Positions 24,667 through 32,729 of a DNA stretch of 44,389 nt are shown piece by piece. Origin of the DNA: Bacteroidia bacterium (GTDB taxonomy: Bacteria; Bacteroidota; Bacteroidia; Flavobacteriales; Flavobacteriaceae); NCBI GenBank assembly GCA_030430535.1, contig JAUIKY010000030.1, positions 1 through 44,389 on the forward strand. The letters run 5' to 3'. Made by a program: the position numbers and the translations under genes. The notes below the pieces were generated by a model. It was not told the DNA's origin. It did no database searches and saw only the letters and a list, made by a program, of their open reading frames with translations. How positions within the stretch are numbered: position 1 is the first letter of the stretch; the number at the start of each line of letters is the position of its first letter.

Positions 24667-25845
24667 TCAATAATTAAACTCACCAAACTCCGATTTTATT
24701 GTGAGCTTTTTAGTTTTTGAGGCTTCCACCCTACCAATAATTTTTGCATCAACATTGAAAGATTTTGATATTTCGATAATCTCCTCTGCTATTTCTGGTG
24801 TTACATACAACTCCATTCTGTGTCCGCAATTAAACACTTGGTACATTTCCTTCCAATCGGTTTTGGATTGCTCTTGAATTAATTTGAACAACGGCGGAAT
24901 AGGAAACATATTATCTTTTACAATATGGAACTGATCTACAAAATGAAGTATTTTGGTTTGCGCACCACCCGAACAGTGCACCATTCCATGAACCGAGTCA
25001 CTATTAAATTTAGACAGTACTTTTTTGATGATAGGCGCATACGTTCTAGTTGGCGACAGCACCAATTTTCCAGCATCAATTGGGGCGTTTTCAACAGCAT
25101 CGGTTAATTTTACATTTCCTGAATAGACCAAATCTTCGGGCACGGCGGCATCAAAACTTTCAGGGTATTTTTCGGCCAAATACTTACCGAACACATCGTG
25201 TCGCGCAGAAGTCAACCCATTGCTACCCATACCACCATTGTATTCTTTTTCATAAGTGGCTTGCCCAAAACTTTCCAATCCTACAATAACGTCGCCCGCT
25301 TGGATGTTTGCATTATCAATAACATCTGCACGCTTCATCCGGGCGGTAACAGTAGAATCGACAATAATGGTACGCACCAAATCGCCCACATCGGCCGTTT
25401 CACCACCTGTGGAATGGATCGTAACACCAAAGTTTTTTAATTCTGAAATAAGTTCTTCAGTACCATTAATAATGGCCGAAATCACTTCACCCGGAATTAA
25501 GTTTTTATTTCTTCCGATGGTTGAAGACAGCATGATATTATCGGTAGCCCCAACACAAAGCAAATCGTCAATATTCATAATCAAGGCATCTTGCGCAATG
25601 CCTTTCCAAACGGAAATATCGCCCGTTTCCTTCCAGTACATATAAGCCAAAGAGGATTTGGTACCGGCACCATCGGCATGCATAATCAAGCAATAATCGT
25701 CGTTATTTGACAAATAATCCGGTACGATTTTACAGAATGCCTTAGGGAATAATCCTTTATCGATATTTTTAATTGCACTGTGAACATCTTCCTTTGATGC
25801 CGACACGCCACGTTGGGCGTAACGTTTTGATACCTCTTGACCCAT
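24667..25845 (-). CDS. purM: Phosphoribosylformylglycinamidine cyclo-ligase (AIR synthase)
   Basis: This is the fifth step of de novo purine synthesis: FGAM plus ATP gives AIR. At 392 aa it is the longer Bacteroidetes form (Escherichia PurM is about 345). It starts MGQEVSKRYAQRGVSASKED, has MHADGAGTKSSLAYMYW and DALIMNIDDLLCVGATDNI for ATP and Mg binding, STGGETADVGDLVRTI, and a C-terminal HGMVHCSGGAQTKIL and FNCGHRMELYV. TACCTTTG (25870 to 25863 on the minus strand) fits the -7 box and would start transcription about 11 nt before the ATG. A terminator of the upstream glutamine synthetase gene ends just before it. Confidence 0.94.
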   Translation of the reverse strand: MGQEVSKRYAQRGVSASKEDVHSAIKNIDKGLFPKAFCKIVPDYLSNNDDYCLIMHADGAGTKSSLAYMYWKETGDISVWKGIAQDALIMNIDDLLCVGATDNIMLSSTIGRNKNLIPGEVISAIINGTEELISELKNFGVTIHSTGGETADVGDLVRTIIVDSTVTARMKRADVIDNANIQAGDVIVGLESFGQATYEKEYNGGMGSNGLTSARHDVFGKYLAEKYPESFDAAVPEDLVYSGNVKLTDAVENAPIDAGKLVLSPTRTYAPIIKKVLSKFNSDSVHGMVHCSGGAQTKILHFVDQFHIVKDNMFPIPPLFKLIQEQSKTDWKEMYQVFNCGHRMELYVTPEIAEEIIEISKSFNVDAKIIGRVEASKTKKLTIKSEFGEFNY

Positions 25846-25882
25846 AATGTTGAATTGAGGTGCAAAGGTAGTTTTTTGAATG

Positions 25883-25915
25883 AAAAAATCCTGCTTTTTT
25901 AAGGCAGGATTTTTT
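25883..25915 (-). terminator. Intrinsic terminator of the type III glutamine synthetase gene
   Basis: AAAAAATCCTGC (25883-25894) and GCAGGATTTTTT (25904-25915) form a 12-bp stem. The A-run becomes the T-tract on the minus strand. It ends 2 nt from the stop codon and may work in both directions. Confidence 0.8.
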
Positions 25916-25917
25916 AA

Positions 25918-28104
25918 CTATCTAGTAAATAAGAGTTCTCTGTATTTGGTGAGCGGCCAGAGCTCATCGTCCACCAAAAGCTCCAATTTATCGCAATGGT
26001 AACGGATTTTTTCGAACAAAGCCTTAACCTTGTTACAATAGGCCATGGCTTTTTCTTCAATATTTTCAATGGCATTGGCCTCTCGGCGCTCGTCAATCAT
26101 TTTGGTAACATTCGCATTAATACCCTCAATATGGCTCGAAATTTCTTCTATCAACTTTACCTGTTCCTTTGAAACCGCGGTAAACTTTTTATCAAATATT
26201 TCCTTTAAGCCTTTTACGTTCTCGATTAAAACATTTTGATATTTTACTGCCGTGGGTACGATGTGGTTTCTAGCAATATCTCCCAAAACCCTACTTTCAA
26301 TTTGAACGTGCTTGATGTACGATTCAATCTCGATTTCGTAACGGGCTTCGGTTTCCACTTTACTCATCACCCCCATTTCTTCAAACAATGCGATGGTTTG
26401 TTTCGATACTTTTGCTTTCAGTGCCTCTGGTGTGGTTTTGTTGTTACTCAACCCCCGTTTTTTGGCTTCGTCCTCCCACTCTTTTCCGTAGCCATTGCCT
26501 TCAAACAAAATGGCTTTTGTCGATTTAATATACTCGCGCAACACGTTAAAAACAGCTTCGTCCTTTTTTAAGCCTTTTTTATCGATTAGCACATCTACTT
26601 CTTCTTTAAAATCCTTTAACTGCTTCGCTACGATGGTATTTAAAACCGTCATCGGGTCACCACAGTTGGCCGAGGAACCCACGGCTCGAAACTCAAATTT
26701 ATTTCCCGTGAATGCAAATGGCGAGGTACGGTTTCGGTCGGTATTATCCAGCAACACATCTGGGATTTTCCCAACTACATTAAGTTTAAGTTCTGTTTTT
26801 TCCTTTGGCGACAGTTTCCCTTTAGTAACGCCTTCCAGTTCCTCCAATACCTTAGTTAATTGATCACCAATAAACACCGAAATGATTGCCGGAGGTGCTT
26901 CGTTCGCTCCCAATCGATGATCATTACTGGCCGATGCCACGGCCGCACGCAACAATGCTTCGTGCTGGTGTACCGCTTTTATGGTGTTGATAAAAAAGGT
27001 TAAAAACTGAAGATTGCTCATGGGGGTTTTTCCGGGTGCCAATAAATTGATTCCCGTATCGGTAGTCAACGACCAGTTATTGTGCTTCCCCGATCCATTT
27101 ATGCCCGCAAATGGCTTTTCGTGCAACAATACTTTGAAATTATGTCGAGACGCAACTCGCCCCATAATGTCCATCAACAACGAATTATGATCTACGGCCA
27201 AGTTGGCTTCCTCATAAATGGGTGCCAACTCGAACTGATTGGGCGCTACCTCATTATGCCTAGTCTTAGCGGGAATGCCCAACAACATACATTCGTTTTC
27301 CAAATCGCGCATAAAGTTGAGTGCTCGACTCGGGATAGATCCAAAATAATGGTCGTCTAGCTGCTGCCCTTTTGCCGACGAATGCCCCAATAATGTGCGT
27401 CCGGTTAAATTAATATCCGGACGACTGGTAGCCAACATTTTATCGACCAAGAAATATTCCTGTTCCCAGCCCAATGACGAGGTTACTTTCTTTACGTTTT
27501 TATCAAAATATTTGCAAACATCTGTGGCTGCGGCATCAACAGCATGTAACGCACGCAAAAGCGGGGTTTTATAATCTAAAGCCTCACCTGTATAAGCGAC
27601 AAAAATAGTGGGGATACAGAGTGTTGTACCGTAAATGAATGCTGGCGATGTAGGGTCCCAAGCGGTGTAACCCCGTGCTTCAAACGTATTGCGGATGCCT
27701 CCACTGGGAAAACTTGAGGCGTCGGGTTCCTGCTGCACCAATTGCCCACCACCAAACATTTCAATGGCCATGCCATCGCTAGAAGTTTCAAAAAAAGCAT
27801 CGTGCTTTTCGGCCGTGGCACCAGTTAAAGGCTGAAACCAATGAGTATAATGGGTAACCCCTTTAGAAAGCGCCCAATCTTTCATGGAAGACGCTACTTG
27901 ATCGGCAATGCCCCGGTCTATTTTCTTTCCAAAATAAACTGCATCGGTTACTTTTTCGAATGCATCTTTGGTTAAATATTGGCGCATGGTCTGCTCGTTG
28001 AAAACATTATTTCCAAACAATTTTGATCTGCGCTCTTTCTCCTCAACCACCAAAGGTTTATAGGCATAAGTTTCTTTTATGGCATGAAATCTTAATGTAG
28101 ACAT
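25918..28104 (-). CDS. glnN: Glutamine synthetase type III
   Basis: The 728-aa enzyme makes glutamine from glutamate, ammonia and ATP as a dodecamer. Its length, twice that of type II, is diagnostic for GSIII. Visible signatures are the N-terminal MSTLRFHAIKETYAYKPLVV (chosen start 28104), the LGWEQEYFLVD glutamate-binding segment, NEVAPNQFELAPIYEEAN, HEKPFAGINGSGKHNNWSL (the KHxNWS type loop), DRNRTSPFAFTGNKFEFRAV, and a long C-terminal helical region special to GSIII. It is divergent from a type II enzyme, so the organism carries two unrelated forms side by side. TTTG-21-TAAATTTG on the minus strand at 28219-28187 is a likely promoter. Confidence 0.95.
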   Translation of the reverse strand: MSTLRFHAIKETYAYKPLVVEEKERRSKLFGNNVFNEQTMRQYLTKDAFEKVTDAVYFGKKIDRGIADQVASSMKDWALSKGVTHYTHWFQPLTGATAEKHDAFFETSSDGMAIEMFGGGQLVQQEPDASSFPSGGIRNTFEARGYTAWDPTSPAFIYGTTLCIPTIFVAYTGEALDYKTPLLRALHAVDAAATDVCKYFDKNVKKVTSSLGWEQEYFLVDKMLATSRPDINLTGRTLLGHSSAKGQQLDDHYFGSIPSRALNFMRDLENECMLLGIPAKTRHNEVAPNQFELAPIYEEANLAVDHNSLLMDIMGRVASRHNFKVLLHEKPFAGINGSGKHNNWSLTTDTGINLLAPGKTPMSNLQFLTFFINTIKAVHQHEALLRAAVASASNDHRLGANEAPPAIISVFIGDQLTKVLEELEGVTKGKLSPKEKTELKLNVVGKIPDVLLDNTDRNRTSPFAFTGNKFEFRAVGSSANCGDPMTVLNTIVAKQLKDFKEEVDVLIDKKGLKKDEAVFNVLREYIKSTKAILFEGNGYGKEWEDEAKKRGLSNNKTTPEALKAKVSKQTIALFEEMGVMSKVETEARYEIEIESYIKHVQIESRVLGDIARNHIVPTAVKYQNVLIENVKGLKEIFDKKFTAVSKEQVKLIEEISSHIEGINANVTKMIDERREANAIENIEEKAMAYCNKVKALFEKIRYHCDKLELLVDDELWPLTKYRELLFTR

Positions 28105-28186
28105 TCCTTTATTTCCTGTTAAATGTTTTGAAAATGAATTATTAAGCAAAAATAAAACAGCCAAGCGAATTAAACCACAAACACTT

Positions 28187-28219
28187 CAAATTTATGTTAA
28201 CAATTTTTCAGTAATCAAA
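28187..28219 (-). promoter_or_regulatory. Candidate promoter of glnN
   Basis: Minus-strand TTTG (28219-28216), 21 nt, TAAATTTG (28194-28187); leader of about 76 nt. A second TATTTTTG at 28154-28147 with TTTG 23 nt upstream is an alternative. Confidence 0.5.
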
Positions 28220-28323
28220 CAAAATAATCATCTTTTTTTAAAATAATCCTTAAAAAAATAGGGTATAAATAAAAATAACTCACGCTATTGTTAAAACACC
28301 CCCTCAAAATTCATAGTACATTA

Positions 28324-28346
28324 GAGAAACCATATATTTGTTTCTC
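28324..28346 (+). promoter_or_regulatory. Type II glutamine synthetase promoter with inverted repeat over the -7 box
   Basis: TATATTTG at 28333-28340 fits the -7 box, 43 nt before the ATG. It is embedded in the inverted repeat GAGAAAC (28324-28330) / GTTTCTC (28340-28346), spacer 9 nt. A repressor binding here would block the promoter; equally the repeat could be chance. No good -33 is seen. Confidence 0.5.
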
Positions 28347-28382
28347 GAAAATTATTATTTCATCTAAAAATAAATATTTATT

Positions 28383-29405
28383 ATGGCAAAAATTAAGCTT
28401 GAATACATTTGGTTAGACGGATATTTCCCTACCCAAAACATGAGAAGCAAAACAAAAGTAGAAGACCACGAGGATTTTAAGGGTACCTTGGAAGAAATTG
28501 GAAACTGGTCTTTTGACGGCTCTTCAACAAGACAGGCTGAGGGAGGTTCTTCTGACTGTATTTTAAAACCTGTTGCTATTTACCCTGATCCAGAGCGCAT
28601 CAACGGATACTTAGTAATGACAGAAGTTTTAAATCCTGACGGAACACCACACGTTTCTAACGGTAGAGCTACTATTGATGATGAAGATGATGATTTCTGG
28701 TTTGGTTTTGAGCAAGAGTATTTCATCATGGATACCAAAACTCAATTGCCTTTAGGTTTCCCTGTTGGTGGCTACCCTGCTCCACAAGGAATGTACTACT
28801 GCTCTGTAGGTGGAAAAAACACTCACGGACGTGATTTAGTTGAAGAGCACGCTGATTTATGTATTCAAGCCGGTTTGAACTTCGAAGGTATTAACCAAGA
28901 GGTTGCTTGCGGACAATGGGAATTCCAATTATTCGCTAAAGGTGCCCAAAAAGCTGGTGACGAAATTTGGATTGCTAGATATTTACTAGACCGTTTAACT
29001 GAAAAATACGGATACTACATTGAATACCATCCAAAACCACTAGGTAAAGATATGGACTGGAACGGTTCTGGTATGCACGCTAACTTCTCTAACACATTGT
29101 TGAGAACTGCAGGAAGCAAAGAAGTTTACGATAAAGTTTGTGAAGCTTTCCGTCCAGTTGTAAAAGAACACATCGCGGTTTACGGTGAGTTTAACGACCA
29201 ACGTTTAACTGGTTTACACGAAACAGCTTCAATCAACGATTTCTCTTATGGAATATCTGACCGTGGGGCTTCAATCCGTATTCCAATTGCAACGGTTGAA
29301 AGAGGTTACAAAGGATGGTTGGAAGATAGACGTCCAGCTTCAAACGGTGACCCATACAAAATCGCTGCTAGAATTATCAAAACAGTTAAATCTGCAAAAG
29401 TTTAA
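28383..29405 (+). CDS. glnII: Glutamine synthetase type II (eukaryotic-like)
   Basis: The 340-aa enzyme has a beta-grasp N-terminal domain and a catalytic barrel. Signatures: LEEIGNWSFDGSSTRQAEGG (GSII-type NWNFDGSST loop), FGFEQEYFIMD for glutamate and metal, GINQEVACGQWEFQLF, DWNGSGMHANFSN, and LTGLHETASINDFSYG. It lacks the type I adenylylation site, so control by adenylylation is not expected. Codon choice (AAC, TTC, GGT, CGT) is visibly stricter than in its neighbours, which fits high expression. It is divergent from glnN; the 278-nt gap carries promoters for both. A strong bidirectional terminator follows. Confidence 0.94.
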   Translation: MAKIKLEYIWLDGYFPTQNMRSKTKVEDHEDFKGTLEEIGNWSFDGSSTRQAEGGSSDCILKPVAIYPDPERINGYLVMTEVLNPDGTPHVSNGRATIDDEDDDFWFGFEQEYFIMDTKTQLPLGFPVGGYPAPQGMYYCSVGGKNTHGRDLVEEHADLCIQAGLNFEGINQEVACGQWEFQLFAKGAQKAGDEIWIARYLLDRLTEKYGYYIEYHPKPLGKDMDWNGSGMHANFSNTLLRTAGSKEVYDKVCEAFRPVVKEHIAVYGEFNDQRLTGLHETASINDFSYGISDRGASIRIPIATVERGYKGWLEDRRPASNGDPYKIAARIIKTVKSAKV

Positions 29406-29432
29406 TTAAAACTTTAAAGTTTTGTTCATAAG

Positions 29433-29466
29433 AAAAGGCTATCACTTTTGGGTGATAGCCTTTTTT
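29433..29466. terminator. Bidirectional terminator between the type II synthetase and hppA genes
   Basis: AAAAGGCTATCAC (29433-29445) pairs with GTGATAGCCTTTT (29452-29464), 13 bp, loop of 6, T-run on both sides when read on each strand. The two genes converge here. Confidence 0.88.
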
Positions 29467-29493
29467 CATTAGAATAAATTGTTTTATAATTAC

Positions 29494-31893
29494 CTATTCA
29501 ACATGCTTTTCAACTTCCTTTTCTAATTTTTTAATATGGATTTTTTGATTAGGATGGTCTGATTCTAACGCCTCAATTTTAGCCTTCACCTCCGCTTCAG
29601 CCCCTTCAAAGGTTTCGTATTCCACAGACTTTTCTCCATTTTTGGTTGTGGTAGTTGTTACAACAGCCTTAACCGTACCATCGTCATTCTTATTAATGTT
29701 CACTTTTACGTCTTTTACAACTTCAGTTTTTTCAATTTGGGCATTTTCAGAAGCATAAGCCGTTAAGCTACCGTCTTCAACCAGACTTGGCGCAATCACC
29801 AAGGCCACAACCGACATCAATTTCAATAAAATATTCAAAGAAGGCCCTGAAGTATCTTTAAACGGATCGCCCACAGTATCGCCTACAACGGCAGCTTTGT
29901 GTGCCTCCGTTCCTTTTCTGCCCTGCTCTTCAATGGTTTTTTTAGCGTTGTCCCAAGCACCACCGGCATTAGATTGGAATATCGCCATCAACACGCCACA
30001 GGTAGTTACTCCAGCAAGCAAACCGCCCAACATTTCAGCCCCGCCGATAAAACCTACCGCCACAGGAACCGCAATGGCCAATAAGCCCGGCAATACCATT
30101 TCCTTAATCGATGCTTTGGTTGAAATGGCTACACATTTATCGTACTCGGCCACACCATCAGCAGCGTCAAATATTTTTCTATCGGCTTCTGAAGCTTTAC
30201 TCATATCCGAATCATATTTACGCATCACATCCAAAGCTGCTTTTAACTGTGGAATATCCCTAAATTGGCGACGCACCTCTTCAATCATGGCCATGGCCGC
30301 TCGCCCAACCGCATTCATCGATAATGCAGAGAATACAAATGGTAACATACCCCCCACTAACAATCCGGCCATAATATCGGGCTGAGACACATCAATAGAT
30401 TTCACCCCTGCCGTCTCCATAAAAGCGGCAAATAAAGCCAAGGCTGTTAAGGCTGCAGAAGCAATGGCAAATCCTTTTCCAATAGCAGCAGTAGTATTAC
30501 CAACGGCATCCAATTTATCGGTGCGCTCGCGAACTTCACTTGGTAACTCAGCCATTTCGGCAATACCACCGGCGTTATCAGAAATCGGTCCGTAGGCATC
30601 AACCGCCAACTGGATTCCTGTATTTGCCAACATCCCTACGGCTGCAATAGCAATACCGTACAATCCGGCAAAGTGATGAGACACCAAAATAGCTGCTGCG
30701 ATTAAAATGATAGGAATCATGGTTGACATCATTCCTGTGCCCAAGCCAGCGATAATATTGGTTGCTGCCCCCGTTTCAGATTGTCTTACAATGGCATTTA
30801 CGGGTTTAGTGCCCGTACCTGTGTAATACTCAGTAACCTTACCTACCAATAAACCAGCTACTAATCCAGCAATCGTTGCCCAAAACACTCCCATTGCACC
30901 ATATTCAACACCTTTAAAAGTAAAAGATTCAGGAAGCAAGGCATTAATAATAAAGTAAGAAGCAACCACCATCAATCCTGCAGAACCGAATTCTCCTATA
31001 TTCAACGCTTTGTGTGGCGAACCACCATCCTTTACTTTTACAAAAAAGGTTCCAATAATAGACATAATGATACCAATAGCAGCGAGTACCAATGGTAAAT
31101 ACACAGCTCCAAGTCCGTTAAAACCATCAGTAGCAATCAATGCTCCCAAAACCATAGTGCCAATAATAGAACCTACATACGATTCAAATAAATCGGCGCC
31201 CATACCGGCCACATCACCTACGTTATCACCCACGTTATCGGCAATGGTTGCAGGATTTAAAGGGTGATCTTCTGGTATTCCAGCTTCCACCTTCCCTACT
31301 AAATCGGCACCGACATCGGCAGCTTTGGTATAAATACCGCCACCAACACGGGCAAACAATGCGATAGATGACGCCCCAAGTGAAAAACCGGAAAGCACAT
31401 TAAGCACTTCACTTATGCCCCAACCCATTTCACTATAAATCATAAATAACCCGCTAAGCCCTAAAACTCCAAGTCCTACTACACCCAAGCCCATTACTGC
31501 TCCACCTGCGAACGCGACTTCCAAAGCTTTTCCTAAAGAATTTCTGGCGGCACTGGTCGTTCTTACGTTAGCCTTGGTGGCTACTTTCATGCCTATAAAC
31601 CCAGCCAAGGCAGAACAAATGGCGCCTACCACAAAGGATACAGCTACCATACCATTTGACCCCGCTTCTGAACTTCCTTTAAAAAACAACAAAACGGCCA
31701 CTGCTATAACAAAAACCGACAATATTTTATACTCTGCCTTTAAGAAAGACATAGCGCCATCGGCAATGTTTTTAGCTATTTTTTTCATTTTTTCGTCACC
31801 TTGGTCTTGTTTAGAAACCCAAGAGCTTTTAATAAATACAAACGCTAGTGCCAATGCACCAAACAGCGGTAAAAACTTTACTATTAATTCCAT
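29494..31893 (-). CDS. hppA: Membrane-bound ion-translocating pyrophosphatase, K+-dependent type
   Basis: The 799-aa protein, about 16 membrane helices, couples PPi hydrolysis to H+ or Na+ pumping. Conserved parts: [20 protein letters not shown] with the DVGAD metal site, [10 protein letters not shown]-like [36 protein letters not shown] and a late [20 protein letters not shown]. The segment [10 protein letters not shown] has Ala rather than Lys at the key position, the known signature of K+-dependent members; which ion is pumped cannot be decided by eye. After the last helix is a charged tail of about 60-70 residues ([20 protein letters not shown] onward, ending [11 protein letters not shown]) not present in standard family members. 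Soluble pyrophosphatase is the next gene upstream. Confidence 0.93.
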   Translation of the reverse strand: MELIVKFLPLFGALALAFVFIKSSWVSKQDQGDEKMKKIAKNIADGAMSFLKAEYKILSVFVIAVAVLLFFKGSSEAGSNGMVAVSFVVGAICSALAGFIGMKVATKANVRTTSAARNSLGKALEVAFAGGAVMGLGVVGLGVLGLSGLFMIYSEMGWGISEVLNVLSGFSLGASSIALFARVGGGIYTKAADVGADLVGKVEAGIPEDHPLNPATIADNVGDNVGDVAGMGADLFESYVGSIIGTMVLGALIATDGFNGLGAVYLPLVLAAIGIIMSIIGTFFVKVKDGGSPHKALNIGEFGSAGLMVVASYFIINALLPESFTFKGVEYGAMGVFWATIAGLVAGLLVGKVTEYYTGTGTKPVNAIVRQSETGAATNIIAGLGTGMMSTMIPIILIAAAILVSHHFAGLYGIAIAAVGMLANTGIQLAVDAYGPISDNAGGIAEMAELPSEVRERTDKLDAVGNTTAAIGKGFAIASAALTALALFAAFMETAGVKSIDVSQPDIMAGLLVGGMLPFVFSALSMNAVGRAAMAMIEEVRRQFRDIPQLKAALDVMRKYDSDMSKASEADRKIFDAADGVAEYDKCVAISTKASIKEMVLPGLLAIAVPVAVGFIGGAEMLGGLLAGVTTCGVLMAIFQSNAGGAWDNAKKTIEEQGRKGTEAHKAAVVGDTVGDPFKDTSGPSLNILLKLMSVVALVIAPSLVEDGSLTAYASENAQIEKTEVVKDVKVNINKNDDGTVKAVVTTTTTKNGEKSVEYETFEGAEAEVKAKIEALESDHPNQKIHIKKLEKEVEKHVE

Positions 31894-31970
31894 ATTCGTT
31901 TTGTTGGTTTTAAATTATTTTTTTTATAACGGAGCTAAAAATAGAAAAATATAAGTGATAAAAAAAGCCA

Positions 31971-31999
31971 TCTTAAATTTAAGATGGCTCAATAGAATT
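31971..31999 (-). terminator. Intrinsic terminator of ppa
   Basis: AGCCATCTTAAA (31976-31987) and TTTAAGATGGCT (31988-31999) form a perfect 24-nt palindrome; on the minus strand a six-T run follows. It separates ppa from hppA. Confidence 0.8.
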
Positions 32000-32023
32000 C
32001 TAATATTTTGAGAATATAACAAT

Positions 32024-32551
32024 CTAGATAGTGAACGTTCGTTTTTTCTTGTGCTCACTTTCTTCGTAACGCTGTACACATTCATGGTAAATCTTTCTGG
32101 CTTCCTCGGCATTTCCCCAGCCACCAACATCAACTTTCTTTTCTTCCAAATCTTTGTAAACTTGGAAAAAATGCTCGATTTCCTTTAAACGGTGCGGGTT
32201 CAAATCAGAAATATCACTGCGGTGACTCCAAACCGGATCGGAAACTGGTACACAGATTATTTTTTCATCCGGACCTTTTTCATCTGTCATATGGAACACA
32301 CCAATTGGGCGCACTTCCATAACCACCATAGGGTAAGATGGCTCGGTTGACAATACCAAAATATCCAATGGATCTTGATCTAAAGCCAAAGTTTCAGGAA
32401 TAAATCCGTAATCACCAGGGTACATCATCGATGAAAACAAGGTTCTATCAAAACGGATTTTATGCAAGGTAAAATCGTATTCGTATTTGTTTCTACTTCC
32501 TTTAGGGATTTCTATCAAGACATCAAATGTCAGTTTATCTTTCTTTGCCAT
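32024..32551 (-). CDS. ppa: Inorganic pyrophosphatase (family I, soluble)
   Basis: The 175-aa cytoplasmic enzyme splits PPi to two phosphates. It starts MAKKDKLTFDVLIEIPKGSR (ATG 32551; longer frames lack similarity and run through the promoter). It has NKYEYD, YPGDYGFIPETLALDQDPLD with the D-x-D-P-x-D metal signature, and a C-terminal HFFQVYKDLEEKKVDVGGWG segment. Membrane pyrophosphatase lies just downstream on the same strand but beyond a terminator, so the two are probably regulated separately. Confidence 0.95.
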   Translation of the reverse strand: MAKKDKLTFDVLIEIPKGSRNKYEYDFTLHKIRFDRTLFSSMMYPGDYGFIPETLALDQDPLDILVLSTEPSYPMVVMEVRPIGVFHMTDEKGPDEKIICVPVSDPVWSHRSDISDLNPHRLKEIEHFFQVYKDLEEKKVDVGGWGNAEEARKIYHECVQRYEESEHKKKRTFTI

Positions 32552-32573
32552 ATTTTGTTTCTGTTTTGGGTTG

Positions 32574-32604
32574 CAAATGTAAACAACGCACAATCCTAAA
32601 ACAA
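32574..32604 (-). promoter_or_regulatory. Candidate ppa promoter
   Basis: Minus-strand TTG (32604-32602), 20 nt, TACATTTG (32581-32574). The transcript would start about 16 nt before the ATG at 32551, which supports that start. Confidence 0.6.
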
Positions 32605-32729
32605 CAAAAAGCATTGCCTTTTGTCGGTTTTTCCAATAATATAACATGGAATTAACCAAAAGGAACATTTTTGCTCTTTATGATTGAATATTTTATATCT
32701 TGTAAAGGACTAATTCAAATAATTATATA

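Noticed and set aside
31976-31999. Perfect 24-nt palindrome as an operator
   Set aside because: It is followed by a T-run on the minus strand just after ppa, so terminator is the simpler reading.
32552-32668. N-terminal extension of the soluble pyrophosphatase
   Set aside because: It includes a hydrophobic stretch not found in the family and covers the TACATTTG promoter.
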